64,000 nt of DNA from JAZKFT01 sp039925965 (GCA_039925965.1 JBDSXW010000032.1:1-64000), one strand, 5' to 3'; positions 8,326 to 17,118 are shown, counted from the first letter of the stretch. Numbers and translations are program-made. The notes: a model not told the origin generated them from the sequence alone.

Positions 8326-10473
8326 ATGAAAATATTCCGTTTTTTATTAATTGTCTGCCTCCCACTCATCTACACTTGCCTGCATGCCCAAATGAAAGAT
8401 GAGCAGCTCAACAGGCTGCGACAGAACGTGCAGGTTTTTCTTGAAGATAAGGACGCCGATTTTGCTTCCAATACCATACCTGCCGCCTGGGAAGAACAGA
8501 GCGCCGTAATTATAGCACAAAAAACGGCGATGTTTTTTGACCAGAAAACTTCCTTTAAACTTTTTGGTAAAAGCGAACGCAAAGTGATCATCCAGGAAAA
8601 GGAAAGAAGAAAGATAAAACTACTGGACAACAATGCAGTAGAGGCTTTCAGTGAATTATATTTTGATGTGACTGATATTGAAAATGGTTTTGATGGTAAA
8701 GTGATAAAGACCGACGGTAAAGAAGAAAAACTAGATCTTACCCGCGCCATAGCGGTGGAAGACAATGCCGATGTGCCGGGCTTGTTTCGCAGCTATACCC
8801 AAAGTGGGGGCAAACGTTTTTTTAAAGTGCCGGTGAATGGCCTGCAGCCCGGAGACATACTTGACTATGCCTATCTCGCCAACAACGATGCCTCGGTCCG
8901 CGACAGTTACCTGGAGTTTTTGCCCGTGTACTACCAATGCCACCGTCCCTACAGCACGATGAAACAGGCATTTGAGATAAAGCTGGATCGTAATACGTTT
9001 CTATGCAGTAAAAGCATGAACGGCGCACCCGAATTCCTGGAGAAGGAACAAGGCGAATTTAATATATATAGTTGGGAGGATCGGAACCGCGAAAAGCTGA
9101 AAGATCAGAATTTTGTAAACGAATACCTGCTGTTGCCCATGATGAAATTTCAAATCGTATTCAGCAGCAAGGAAAATGCAGCCAACCTTTTTATCGGCAA
9201 CCGCGGAGAGTTGAAAACGAATTTTACGCCGGAGGAATTTGGTAAAAAGCTAGGTACAATGTACGCGACCAACAGTAGCGGCTACAATAATGGATTGCTG
9301 TCGCAGGTAAAATACCACCTTAAAAAAATGGATGCTTATGGTATTAAGGATGATGAATTTATTAAGGATTGCTACTATACTATCCGCCATGTATGCCTGA
9401 TGAACGATATAGAAATTGGTAGCGGCAGTTTTGCCTGGATCTTTAAAAAATTAATGGATGAACCGAAAATTCCATGCAGCATTATGGTGACCGCGGCCAA
9501 TAATCTCACCGCTCTGAAAGATGTAATCTTCAGAAGCGAGATAGAATGGTTTGTGAGGGCGAAAGACAAGTATGTTTTTTCCAGCAATAACATGAGCAAC
9601 CTGTACGATATTCCTCCCTATGTGCAGGGCAATACCGCCTATAGCCTTGTGTTGGGAAAAGTAGCCACGATTGAAAACGCCACCCTGCCGATTGTAAACT
9701 ATGCGAATAATAGTTCCGATTACATTTTGGATGCCTCGCTGGACCTGGCCACAGAAAACATAACCGTGACCAGCAACCAGGAATACAAGGGCAATAGCCG
9801 TGATAGGGAGATCAACAACGCATTGATGTATGAGAATTTTCTTCCGCTCGATTGGAAAACATATGGCGGCTACGACGAACTGGACGAACTGCCCGAAATA
9901 CGGCGGGATGCACTGAACGAACGCATTCTCAGGTATCGTAAGGAAGGCCAGCGGCTGAAACCACTCTACATGGAAAAGCAGCTGAAAGGGGAATATCCTG
10001 ATGTGGTCAAATACAATGCATTCCGGCTGCTGCAGGATGGGCGAAGCTTTAAAAAGTCCGAATTACGTTATGCCGAAGACTTTCTACTGGGCGATTTTGT
10101 GCGGCATGCTGGTAAAAGCCTGTTGGTGAGTATTCCCAGCCTGGTAAGTAGCCAGCTGCAAGTAAAGGGGGAAGAACGGACCCGTCAGTACGATATTGAC
10201 GTACGCTTTGCGCGGCAAATCAAATGGACCATCAACTTTGCTATACCCGCCGGGTACAAGGTATTGGGCCTTGAAGATCTGCAAAACAATATCGAAAATG
10301 AAACGGGTGGGTTCGTAAGTACCGCCATATTACAACCGGGCAAGCTGGTGATTGTGGCCACCAAAACCTACAAACAGCCCCGAATCAGCAAAGCGAACTG
10401 GGGCGCCATGCTGCAATGGCTTGATGCAGCATATAATTTCAGTCAGAAAAAAATATTATTGCGGAAAGGATAA
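8326..10473 (+). CDS. Secreted DUF3857-like protein with degenerate transglutaminase domain
   Basis: 715 residues with a signal peptide (FRFLLIVCLPLIYTCLHAQ). The layout parallels the gene before it: an N-terminal beta-sandwich (SELYFDVTDIENGFDGKVI, NGLQPGDILDYAYLA), a helical middle where the transglutaminase domain is expected, and a beta-rich C-terminus. At the catalytic positions it appears to have Ser or Gly in place of Cys (IEIGSGSFAWIFKKLMDE), Trp in place of His (SEIEWFVRA) and Ser in place of Asp (KYVFSSNN). It is therefore probably a non-catalytic partner. The alignment was made by eye. Its close spacing and order suggest the two proteins act together in the periplasm or outer membrane. 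Confidence 0.75.
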   Translation: MKIFRFLLIVCLPLIYTCLHAQMKDEQLNRLRQNVQVFLEDKDADFASNTIPAAWEEQSAVIIAQKTAMFFDQKTSFKLFGKSERKVIIQEKERRKIKLLDNNAVEAFSELYFDVTDIENGFDGKVIKTDGKEEKLDLTRAIAVEDNADVPGLFRSYTQSGGKRFFKVPVNGLQPGDILDYAYLANNDASVRDSYLEFLPVYYQCHRPYSTMKQAFEIKLDRNTFLCSKSMNGAPEFLEKEQGEFNIYSWEDRNREKLKDQNFVNEYLLLPMMKFQIVFSSKENAANLFIGNRGELKTNFTPEEFGKKLGTMYATNSSGYNNGLLSQVKYHLKKMDAYGIKDDEFIKDCYYTIRHVCLMNDIEIGSGSFAWIFKKLMDEPKIPCSIMVTAANNLTALKDVIFRSEIEWFVRAKDKYVFSSNNMSNLYDIPPYVQGNTAYSLVLGKVATIENATLPIVNYANNSSDYILDASLDLATENITVTSNQEYKGNSRDREINNALMYENFLPLDWKTYGGYDELDELPEIRRDALNERILRYRKEGQRLKPLYMEKQLKGEYPDVVKYNAFRLLQDGRSFKKSELRYAEDFLLGDFVRHAGKSLLVSIPSLVSSQLQVKGEERTRQYDIDVRFARQIKWTINFAIPAGYKVLGLEDLQNNIENETGGFVSTAILQPGKLVIVATKTYKQPRISKANWGAMLQWLDAAYNFSQKKILLRKG

Positions 10474-10528
10474 GATTAATCGTAGGGGCAAATCAATTTC
10501 AAAATTGAAATTGCAAATTGAAAATTCA

Positions 10529-10558
10529 TTTGCCATGGCATAATTATTGCCAGCTTTG
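10529..10558 (+). promoter_or_regulatory. Candidate Bacteroidota-type promoter for the DUF6089 gene
   Basis: TTTG at 10529 and CAGCTTTG at 10551, separated by 18 bases, close to the Bacteroidota consensus TTTG-N17/19-TAnnTTTG with one mismatch. It lies about 34 bases upstream of the chosen ATG. Confidence 0.35.
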
Positions 10559-10591
10559 CACGTTAGTGTAAACAATCGTTATTTTGCAACC

Positions 10592-11443
10592 ATGAAGAAG
10601 ATTTCTATTGTAGCAAGTCTGCTGCTTATTTTAAACGTCGACTCACGCTCCCAGGGCATTGAAAGCAATGTAGTAAATGGCGAAGTCGGTTTTTCCGTTG
10701 GCGCTGCTCACTATTTTGGTGACCTCAATACCCGTGCGGCTTTTAACCGGCCCAAGCCTGTTGTTGGGGTGTTTTTCCGCAAACAATTTGGCAATTATAT
10801 AGGTCTGAAAGTCAGCGGCCACTATGCGGCCCTGGGTTACAGCGATCAATATAGCAAAAACGAAGTGCAGCGCACCCGCAATCTTAGTTTCAATACCAAC
10901 ATCTTCGAACTGGCACTGCAAGGCGACTTTCATTTTTTCAAGTTCATTCCAGGTCAGCCAGGGTACCAGTTTACGCCTTATGTAACTATGGGTGTAGGCT
11001 TTTTTACCTACGATCCCTATGCTTATCTAGCTGGCGAAAAATATTACCTCCGCCCGCTGAATACCGAGGGTCAAACTAAAATTCCAGGCCGCGAGCCATA
11101 CAGTTCTATGGCATTTTGTATCCCAATAGGAATTGGTTTTAAATATAATGTGAGTGGACAGACGAATGTTTTCTTCGAACTGAGCCACCGTTTTACCAAT
11201 ACCGATTACCTCGATGATGTAAGTACCACCTATGCCGGTGCTGCCAATTTCGATCCGTTGCCAAACGGTGATCCATCTCCGGCTTTTTTGCTGCAAGACA
11301 GGAGTTATGAAATTACCGGAACGCCAATAGGCATTAAAGACCGACAGCGCGGAATCAGCACGCAGCGTGACCAGTATATTTTTGCTGAAGTGGGCGTAAG
11401 TTTCAGTCTTACTTCTTACAGGTGCCCGCCGGTGAGGTTATAA
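10592..11443 (+). CDS. DUF6089-type outer-membrane beta-barrel protein
   Basis: 283 residues with a signal peptide (MKKISIVASLLLILNVDSRSQG). The rest alternates short beta-strands ending in aromatic residues, as in small 8- to 10-strand barrels: VGAAHYFGDLN, FTPYVTMGVGFFTYDPYAY, NVFFELSHRFTNTDYLDDV. The 'AAHYFGDLN' and 'TDYLDDVS' motifs are typical of DUF6089 proteins in Bacteroidota. Its function is unknown; it probably sits in the outer membrane. ATG 10592 is chosen because it directly precedes the signal peptide; an in-frame upstream start at 10547 is less likely. Confidence 0.82.
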   Translation: MKKISIVASLLLILNVDSRSQGIESNVVNGEVGFSVGAAHYFGDLNTRAAFNRPKPVVGVFFRKQFGNYIGLKVSGHYAALGYSDQYSKNEVQRTRNLSFNTNIFELALQGDFHFFKFIPGQPGYQFTPYVTMGVGFFTYDPYAYLAGEKYYLRPLNTEGQTKIPGREPYSSMAFCIPIGIGFKYNVSGQTNVFFELSHRFTNTDYLDDVSTTYAGAANFDPLPNGDPSPAFLLQDRSYEITGTPIGIKDRQRGISTQRDQYIFAEVGVSFSLTSYRCPPVRL

Positions 11444-11659
11444 TAGATTAGTCAATGGTCGACGGTTATTGAAGGGACAAGATCAGAAACACCGGCAACA
11501 TTAAGGGCGGTGTTTTTTATTTGCAACAGTATTGCAGCAAAGCAGCATTGATGGGCGGCTACCGGCAATATGCAAAAGAGTTCCAGGCTTGGGATTTTCA
11601 GTTTTTTTAACTGGTTGAATGCTGATTACGGTAGACCAATGTGGCATATATTTTTTTGT

Positions 11660-12130
11660 TGCTACACGGCCTTCCCTTGAAGCCTTAAGATTCTGTTCAT
11701 ACGTGCTGATCCATTGTTTGGGGGATAGTTTGGATGCCACTCGCCAATTAATTTAAACGGGATTTGCTCAGTTTTTTAAATCGTATGCATCCCTTACCCA
11801 TATCCAATTTTCCATTAGTATGTTTTGGGTGTTCGGTGGCAAACCATCCCAGTAGTTCCTGGTGGGCATAAATTCCCATATGGTATACCACAATAAAGTT
11901 TTTCTGTGAAGCGATAGTCAAAAACGGCAGCGGCAGTTTGGGATCGCAATGATAGCCTGGCGGGTGCAACGAATGCGGCACACAATAGCCAATCATTCCG
12001 AAGCCCATACCTTCTGTAAAACCCTTTGGCAGGTTTTTGTTTATTTCTTTCCGAAGCTTGGCCATGGCTTCCTACCTGTTGTCGGGTATTGATTCCAGAT
12101 ATCATCTAATGTTGATGCCTTTGCTATCAT
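11660..12130 (-). pseudogene. DUF1801 protein, broken by frameshifts and a stop
   Basis: The pieces of a DUF1801 (YdhG-like) protein are present in order but in different frames. They are MIAKASTLDD from ATG 12130; then, after a one-base shift, YLESIPDNR and a TAG stop (12072-12074); then EAMAKLRKEINKNLPKGF through GYHCDPKLPLPFLTIASQ to DMGKGCIRFKKLSK; then, after further shifts near 11745-11765, IPFKLIGE and ASKLSPKQWISTYEQNLK. At least three frame changes and one stop are needed, so the gene is not functional unless the sequence contains errors. The 5' and 3' limits are approximate. Confidence 0.75.
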
Positions 12131-12199
12131 ATGATTTAAAGTTTTAAAAAAAGAGGTGTAAACACAACACCCAAATATTGAGGATACCGGTTTTGCAGA

Positions 12200-12553
12200 C
12201 TATGTTTTTTTCTTCTTTTTCTTTGACGGCATAGCAATCTTATTGTATTCCAAAGCCAGGTTGATCCAATAGCTCAGCTGCTTTTTAGTTTGCAGTGCCT
12301 CATCATCTATAAGTACAAAGCCCTTCATTATTTTGCCAGCCATATCCATTTGTCTGCAGCCTTCTTTTTCCAGGGAGCTATCGTAGCTTTCTGGGTTCAG
12401 CCGCACCATCATGCTGTCCAGCTGCACACCCACGCACATCTTATCGTTTACCATAAAACAAAGTCCACTGAACATTTTTATCTCGGCTATGTGCAGGTCA
12501 GTAACGGCAAGCATTTCCCTCACCCTGTCGGCAAGTTTTTCATTAAAAGCCAT
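12200..12553 (-). CDS. TfoX/Sxy N-terminal domain protein
   Basis: A 117-residue cytosolic protein made of the TfoX N-terminal domain alone: MAFNEKLADRVREML, KMFSGLCFMVNDKMCVGV, LNPESYD, and KGFVLIDDEALQTKKQLSYWI. It ends in a lysine run. Full-length TfoX regulates competence in gammaproteobacteria, but short stand-alone versions in Bacteroidota have no proven role. The start is ATG 12553. The neighbouring DUF1801 remnant belongs to another small-protein family that often sits near it. Confidence 0.85.
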   Translation of the reverse strand: MAFNEKLADRVREMLAVTDLHIAEIKMFSGLCFMVNDKMCVGVQLDSMMVRLNPESYDSSLEKEGCRQMDMAGKIMKGFVLIDDEALQTKKQLSYWINLALEYNKIAMPSKKKKKKT

Positions 12554-12723
12554 ATCGGTATTTTTTAAAAATGGATAACTCCTGGGATTTTTTCTTTTTT
12601 ATTCGGGCGGTCGGTTCTGGCTTGTAGAAACCACTTCGCTGAATGCGCAGTGCAGGTGGAAGTTTAGCTTTTAGCCTCTGGCATTCAGGGTCAAGCGTCC
12701 CGCCTTCAGCGTTGCGCTTTCCA

Positions 12724-13236
12724 CTACCTCCTCCTGTATTCGAGATCGTATTCAGTAGCCCAGGTTACGCCGTTGTCTTTTGAGATTTCGCCGTACTGGC
12801 GAAGTTTTATCGGGCTCAGGTTTGTAAAGCTCAGTCGACGTATTGCCATGGTATCCTTTTTAAAAGGAAAAGGCGATGATAGAAAGACGATTTGGTTGTT
12901 TTCAAATTTGCCCAACAGGTATTCGTTACTTCCGCCAAAATTATCTACCCAGGTTTGCTGCCATTGTTTGGTGGCTGCGTTGTAAGTATTAAAACTTTTA
13001 CCCGCATAGCGAAGGCCTTGAGAAACGGAAGCGCTGGTCCATTCTTCGAGAATGATACAACTGTCCAGTATCATAGTGATCTTGCTATCGCCGGCTTTTT
13101 TGCCGTTGATGCCAAAGGCTTCCCATTCGCCCAGCCAAAAATCAAACTGGCGGTACTCGGGTCTGCTGCAGGGTTTTTGCGCATCGCTTGCCAGGTAGAT
13201 GAATAAGGCAGTGACGGTAATCAGTAGTTTTTTCAT
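12724..13236 (-). CDS. Secreted lipocalin-like (DUF1579-like) protein
   Basis: 170 residues with a signal peptide (MKKLLITVTALFIYLASDAQ). The mature start CSRPEYRQFDFWLGEWEAFG carries the FDFWLGEW signature of DUF1579-like calycin proteins, and the rest is consistent with a beta-barrel (ILEEWTSASVSQGLRYAGKS, TYNAATKQWQQTWVDNFGG). No ligand is known. Start ATG 13236. Confidence 0.7.
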   Translation of the reverse strand: MKKLLITVTALFIYLASDAQKPCSRPEYRQFDFWLGEWEAFGINGKKAGDSKITMILDSCIILEEWTSASVSQGLRYAGKSFNTYNAATKQWQQTWVDNFGGSNEYLLGKFENNQIVFLSSPFPFKKDTMAIRRLSFTNLSPIKLRQYGEISKDNGVTWATEYDLEYRRR

Positions 13237-13344
13237 GGCAGTGTTTTAGCGACAGACAGCTTTTCGGCTGCAACCGCTGAATCACTCATCACGGATAATT
13301 GCCATACAGATATAAAACTGGAGTTATTAGTATCGGGCCAACCG

Positions 13345-14103
13345 TTATTTCTTTTTCAGGTCTTTGTATTCGGGAGCTGCAGGTTTTTTCACTTCTTTCT
13401 TTTCAGTATCGTTCATCAGATCTTTGATGTCTTCCACATCATCGAGAAAATTCATTTGCTTAAGTATCCAGGGATAGCGGCGCGCCACTTGCCTGCTCAT
13501 AGGGCTGATCGTGTATACTTTCGGGTTAGGCAGGCAGGCCACAATCATGGCAGCTTCGGGGCGTGTCAGGAATTTGGCAGGCTTTTTAAAATAATGCTGC
13601 GACGCAGCTTCGATACCAAATATGCCGTCGCCCATTTCGCTGATGTTCAGGTATAGCTCCATGATGCGGCGTTTACTATATATTTTTTCTATAATAAACG
13701 TAAAGTAAAGCTCCAGCCCTTTTCGGAAATAGCCTCCATGCTGCCATAAAAAAACATTTTTAGCTACCTGCTGACTGATGGTGCTTCCGCCCCGTTTTTT
13801 CGTATGGGTTTTATTGTATTCATAAGCTTTTTCAATGCTTTCCCAGTCGATGCCTTCATGTTCGAGGAACTGCTGGTCTTCGCTGGCGATTACAGCAAGT
13901 CGCACATTCGGGCTGATATCACTGAGGCTCACATAATCCCTGGAGAGTCCGTGGCCGGTTACCAGGCTTGTAAACTGTGTAATGGTGATGGGTGGATTAA
14001 ACACCCAGATAAACAAAATGTACAGCAGGTGACCAATAAACAGCCACAAGAATACTTTTTTGGTGATGCGCCATATTTTTTTAAGGGTAGGGTTAGCTGC
14101 CAT
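13345..14103 (-). CDS. mtgA: Monofunctional biosynthetic peptidoglycan transglycosylase
   Basis: About 252 residues. It polymerises lipid II into glycan strands at the outer face of the inner membrane. A single N-terminal membrane helix (VFLWLFIGHLLYILFIWVF) is followed by a GT51 domain. This has catalytic Glu75 in IASEDQQFLEHEGID, the GGSTISQQVAKNVFLW motif, RKGLELYFTFIIEKIYSKRRI and the LNISEMGDGIFGIEAAS signature. There is no transpeptidase domain, so it is the MtgA type rather than a class A PBP. ATG 14103 is chosen; upstream in-frame sequence overlaps the divergent sugE gene and does not look coding. Confidence 0.93.
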   Translation of the reverse strand: MAANPTLKKIWRITKKVFLWLFIGHLLYILFIWVFNPPITITQFTSLVTGHGLSRDYVSLSDISPNVRLAVIASEDQQFLEHEGIDWESIEKAYEYNKTHTKKRGGSTISQQVAKNVFLWQHGGYFRKGLELYFTFIIEKIYSKRRIMELYLNISEMGDGIFGIEAASQHYFKKPAKFLTRPEAAMIVACLPNPKVYTISPMSRQVARRYPWILKQMNFLDDVEDIKDLMNDTEKKEVKKPAAPEYKDLKKK

Positions 14104-14149
14104 AGTCGCAAAATAAACAATCTTCGTGGCGCGTTTAAATTTACATCCC

Positions 14150-14476
14150 ATGAACTGGATCCTGTTAATCATAGCCGGCCTGTTTGAAGCAGGTTTTGCC
14201 AGCTGCTTAGGCAAGGCCAACCAAACAACCGGAAACATGGCGTTGATGTGGTGGCTGGGTTTCTTCGTTTGTCTTTCCTTCAGCATGATCTTACTGTACA
14301 AGGCAACCCAAACCTTACCTATCGGCACTGCTTACGCGGTGTGGACGGGCATAGGCGCGGCAGGCACTGCCCTCGTAGGAATTGTGTTTTTTAAGGAATC
14401 CGCCGATTTCTGGCGCTTGTTTTTCATCGTCACATTAATAGGATCCGTGGTGGGGCTAAAAGCAGTAACGCATTAG
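14150..14476 (+). CDS. sugE: SMR-family exporter, Gdx/SugE type
   Basis: A 108-residue protein with four membrane helices. The SMR Glu is at position 13 (GLFEAGFASCLGKA), and the GTAYAVWTGIGAAGTALVG segment is characteristic of the Gdx (SugE) branch, which exports guanidinium in exchange for protons. It works as a dual-topology dimer, so one gene is enough. The start is ATG 14150. It is divergent from mtgA with 46 bases between the starts. No guanidine riboswitch is visible in that short gap. Confidence 0.88.
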   Translation: MNWILLIIAGLFEAGFASCLGKANQTTGNMALMWWLGFFVCLSFSMILLYKATQTLPIGTAYAVWTGIGAAGTALVGIVFFKESADFWRLFFIVTLIGSVVGLKAVTH

Positions 14477-14497
14477 CATTTTATTGAGGAAGCCAAC

Positions 14498-14585
14498 CCC
14501 CCAGCCTCTCCGAAGGAAGGGAGATAGCGTCCGATAGGGTATTGGGAATTTAAAAAAAGACCGCGGTTTTTAGAACGATTCTTGG
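14498..14585 (+). repeat. Dispersed G/C-rich repeat, intergenic copy
   Basis: The core 14498-14538 matches the segment inside metG (328-368, minus strand) at 33 of 41 positions. Similarity resumes around 14550-14580 (A-run, then GCGGTT...AGAACG). It lies between sugE and the convergent yidD and does not look coding. Confidence 0.65.
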
Positions 14586-14654
14586 TCTACCCCGATTTTT
14601 TCGCGAGGGGATAGCTTTTCTTGATCCTTGTCGCTTATAACCTGGACCTTGATT

Positions 14655-14933
14655 CTATGGCACTGGATCGTAGCCGCTCCCGCCCCAGGGATTACAGCTG
14701 GCGATGCGTTTCAGCGTGAGCCAAAACCCCTTTACCGGGCCATATTTTTTAAAAGCTTCCAGCCCATACTGGCTACAGGTGGGCGTATACCGGCATTTGG
14801 GACCCAGCCAGGGAGAAATGACCCATTGGTATATTTTGATCAGGGCAATGAAAGGAAAGGACAACACCGTCATCAGGATGCCAGGCCTACCGCCAGGATC
14901 CGGGGGAAGTGCATCTTTACAACATTCTTTCAT
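14655..14933 (-). CDS. yidD: Membrane protein insertion efficiency factor YidD
   Basis: A small membrane-associated protein that aids YidC/Sec insertion. The conserved segments are SFPFIALIKIYQWVISPWLG, the Cys cluster CRYTPTCSQYGLEA, KYGPVKGFWLTLKRIASCNP and WGGSGYDPVP. It follows rpmH and rnpA in the usual order. Homologues normally begin near Met21 (ATG 14873, MTVLSFPFIALI); the first 20 residues from ATG 14933, including a DPGGRPG stretch, are not conserved, so the true start may be 14873. Confidence 0.92.
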   Translation of the reverse strand: MKECCKDALPPDPGGRPGILMTVLSFPFIALIKIYQWVISPWLGPKCRYTPTCSQYGLEAFKKYGPVKGFWLTLKRIASCNPWGGSGYDPVP

Positions 14934-14972
14934 CGGAACGGGGATTTGGTTGGTTTTAAAAAATGGCGACAG

Positions 14973-15467
14973 CTAAACCTGCTTCTTCTGAATGATGGTA
15001 ATCAATTTATCGAGGCAGGCCTTCATCTTTGCCTGGGTGCCGGTAAAGATCGGTAAGGTTTTGTCGGTATATACAAAGAATACCTGTAGCTGTAATTTTT
15101 TAACAGCGAGCGTATCCATCAGTTCCTGTTTGTTGAGGCGATAGGCTTCCCGGCCAATTCTTTTTACCCGGTTCCGGTCTGTTGCATATTTAAAGTTGCG
15201 GGTAGAAACGGCAAAGCCGGCCTGGAGAGGAATTTTTTTATTGCAAATTTCAGATTGCAAATTACCGCCAGCATCTTGCCCGCTATTATCTATTAGCAAT
15301 TGTCCGTTATCAGTTGAGGCTTCTGCAACAAACTGGTAAAAAACCTTATATGGTCTTACAAAAATCGTCCGCCCGGTTTTAAACAATTGCTCAATGGCCT
15401 TGCGGCTTTTGAGGTGCTCGGCTTTGGGGAAAGTGAAACTGGGCGGTATGTTGTCGTTAATGCTCAA
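14973..15467 (-). CDS. rnpA: Ribonuclease P protein component
   Basis: The basic protein subunit of RNase P, which matures tRNA 5' ends with the RNA subunit. The family signature is intact: FPKAEHLKSRKAIEQLFKTG, QAGFAVSTRNFKYATDRNRV, KRIGREAYRL. At 164 residues it is longer than the usual 110-130 because about 32 residues (49-80, bases 15228-15323) sit between the FYQFVA strand and AGFAVS. The inserted DNA looks like the filler seen in intergenic regions (see findings). No ATG is available; TTG 15467 is the likely start, since a stop lies four codons upstream of the ATA before it. Confidence 0.92.
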   Translation of the reverse strand: MSINDNIPPSFTFPKAEHLKSRKAIEQLFKTGRTIFVRPYKVFYQFVAEASTDNGQLLIDNSGQDAGGNLQSEICNKKIPLQAGFAVSTRNFKYATDRNRVKRIGREAYRLNKQELMDTLAVKKLQLQVFFVYTDKTLPIFTGTQAKMKACLDKLITIIQKKQV

Positions 15468-15686
15468 TATTGCTGGAAATGTTCAATGAAGCCCCAAAAT
15501 AATCGAAGTTTGCAACGTTCACCAATGTCGCTCCCTGAGTGTACAAAAGCTGGTTTTCAAAAAATAAAAGTAAAGTAGTTTTGGCTGGAAGGTCTATCTG
15601 CAACTGAAAACCGGAAATCGAAACCAATTGCCAGCAAACAAATAATCCATAATCAATAATCAATAATCAACAGACCGATTACCAAT

Positions 15687-15715
15687 AAAAAAGCCCCAAA
15701 TAGAAAATCCGGGGC
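15687..15715 (-). terminator. Rho-independent terminator after rpmH
   Basis: Stem GCCCC (15693-15697) with GGGGC (15711-15715), followed on the minus strand by six T. It lies between rpmH and rnpA, about 50 bases past the rpmH stop, so rnpA may need its own promoter or read-through. Confidence 0.65.
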
Positions 15716-15763
15716 GTATAAATATTATCTGGCCTTTTGATCCGGTGAGGGACCAGGCTGCTT

Positions 15764-15919
15764 TTATTTCAATTTGCTTTCGTCGCTTACTGTCAGTTTA
15801 TGACGACCCTTTGCACGACGGCTGGCCAGAACCTTGCGGCCATTGGCAGTAGTCATGCGCCTGCGGAAACCGTGAACGGATTTGCGGCGACGGTTATGCG
15901 GTTGGAATGTACGTTTCAT
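15764..15919 (-). CDS. rpmH: 50S ribosomal protein L34
   Basis: A 51-residue, highly basic protein: MKRTFQPHNRRRKSVHGFRR, then RMTTANGRKVLASRRAKGRH, ending KLTVSDESKLK. This is the full L34 sequence with its usual RR-rich composition. The start is ATG 15919 and the stop TAA 15764-15766. It heads the rpmH-rnpA-yidD cluster, with a 296-base gap before rnpA that holds the terminator and AT-rich repeats (AATAATC units near 15645-15670). Confidence 0.97.
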   Translation of the reverse strand: MKRTFQPHNRRRKSVHGFRRRMTTANGRKVLASRRAKGRHKLTVSDESKLK

Positions 15920-16080
15920 GATAATTTGTTTTACTAACCCTTAAAATATTGTTTCAAAACCAGTTGGCTACCATTCGCCAGCTTACGTTTTGGTGAAAGG
16001 ACGGCAAAAGTAGGGGTAAACTGTGAAAAATGGTAATGGCCGGGTAAAAAAAGTTTACTGCCATACTGCGTTTGAGATGG

Positions 16081-16905
16081 TCAGAGGTGCACCTGGGCAG
16101 ATTTTACTGCCTGTCCAAAAAAATGGGTGGCGTGATTGTCAAAGTCGTTGGGGTCGTCGGTTGTGTAAAACTTCATCGCCTCCTGCCGGCTCAGGCGGGT
16201 TTCCATTTCTGGATGCCGCTGAAGGTAGTCTGCAAGGCTGTCGGCAATTATTTCACCCTGTGAAAGTAGGGCAGTACCTAACGGCAGCAGGCTGGCAATT
16301 TGATTTTTAATAAGTGGGTAATGGGTGCAGGCGAGCAAAATCGTGTCGATATCGGGCGATTGGGCCAATAGTTCAGCCACGTTTTTCTTAATAAAATAGT
16401 CCGCACCGGCGCCGTTGTGCTCATTATTTTCTATCAAAGGTACCCACATGGGGCAAGTTTGCTGAACCACAGTCAGGTCAGGGTAAAACTTGCCAATTTC
16501 AATCGGGTACGACTCTGACTGGACCGTACCATTGGTGGCCAGCACCCCTACTTTTTTTGTGTGTGTATGTTGCCCGATAACTTCCGCGGTAGGACGGATC
16601 ACACCCAAAACCCGTTTGCTGGGATCATCTAATTCCGGCAGATTTTTTTGCTGGATGGTTCGTAAAGCCTTGGCGGATGCGGTATTGCAAGCCAGGATGA
16701 CCAGTGGGCAGCCCTGCCTGAAAAACCATTGTACACACTGCCAGGTATAATGGTAGACCGTTTCGAAACTACGGGTTCCATATGGTGACCGGGCATTGTC
16801 GCCGAGGTAGATATAGTCGTATTGGGGCAGGCGGGTCGCGATCTCTTTAAAAACGGTGAGGCCGCCATAACCGCTGTCAAATATGCCGATGGGAGAAGCT
16901 ATCAT
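16081..16905 (-). CDS. murI: Glutamate racemase
   Basis: Makes D-glutamate for peptidoglycan. About 274 residues with both catalytic cysteines in context: ILACNTASAKAL and ILLACTHYPLIKNQ. It also has the N-terminal GIFDSGYGGLTV and YLGDNARSPYGTRS motifs. ATG 16905 (MIASPIGIFDSG) is the natural start; the frame stays open upstream to 17031, but that part is not conserved. It is divergent from ssb. Confidence 0.95.
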   Translation of the reverse strand: MIASPIGIFDSGYGGLTVFKEIATRLPQYDYIYLGDNARSPYGTRSFETVYHYTWQCVQWFFRQGCPLVILACNTASAKALRTIQQKNLPELDDPSKRVLGVIRPTAEVIGQHTHTKKVGVLATNGTVQSESYPIEIGKFYPDLTVVQQTCPMWVPLIENNEHNGAGADYFIKKNVAELLAQSPDIDTILLACTHYPLIKNQIASLLPLGTALLSQGEIIADSLADYLQRHPEMETRLSRQEAMKFYTTDDPNDFDNHATHFFGQAVKSAQVHL

Positions 16906-17048
16906 GAAGATTTTTTGCCGGCTGCTGGTCGTCAACTGACGACCGTGTGGCGGTTTAAAAACAAACTTACAGAAATTAGAGGCAAGTGGATTTTGTTGCC
17001 CCTGACAGCTAAATACCTGTAACTGTCTCAAAAAATATAAGATGGCCC

Positions 17049-17078
17049 TTTGATTTTTTGTAAAAACAGTTAATTTTA
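17049..17078 (+). promoter_or_regulatory. Candidate Bacteroidota-type promoter for ssb
   Basis: TTTG at 17049 and TAATTTTA at 17071, separated by 18 bases, close to the TTTG / TAnnTTTG consensus with one mismatch. It is about 40 bases upstream of the ssb ATG. Confidence 0.4.
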
Positions 17079-17118
17079 GAACAGAAAATATCTAGCAGCA
17101 TCAATAAACTATTACACT

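Noticed and set aside
14104..14149. Guanidine riboswitch upstream of sugE
   Set aside because: Only 46 bases separate sugE from divergent mtgA, too short, and the guanidine aptamer signature is not seen.
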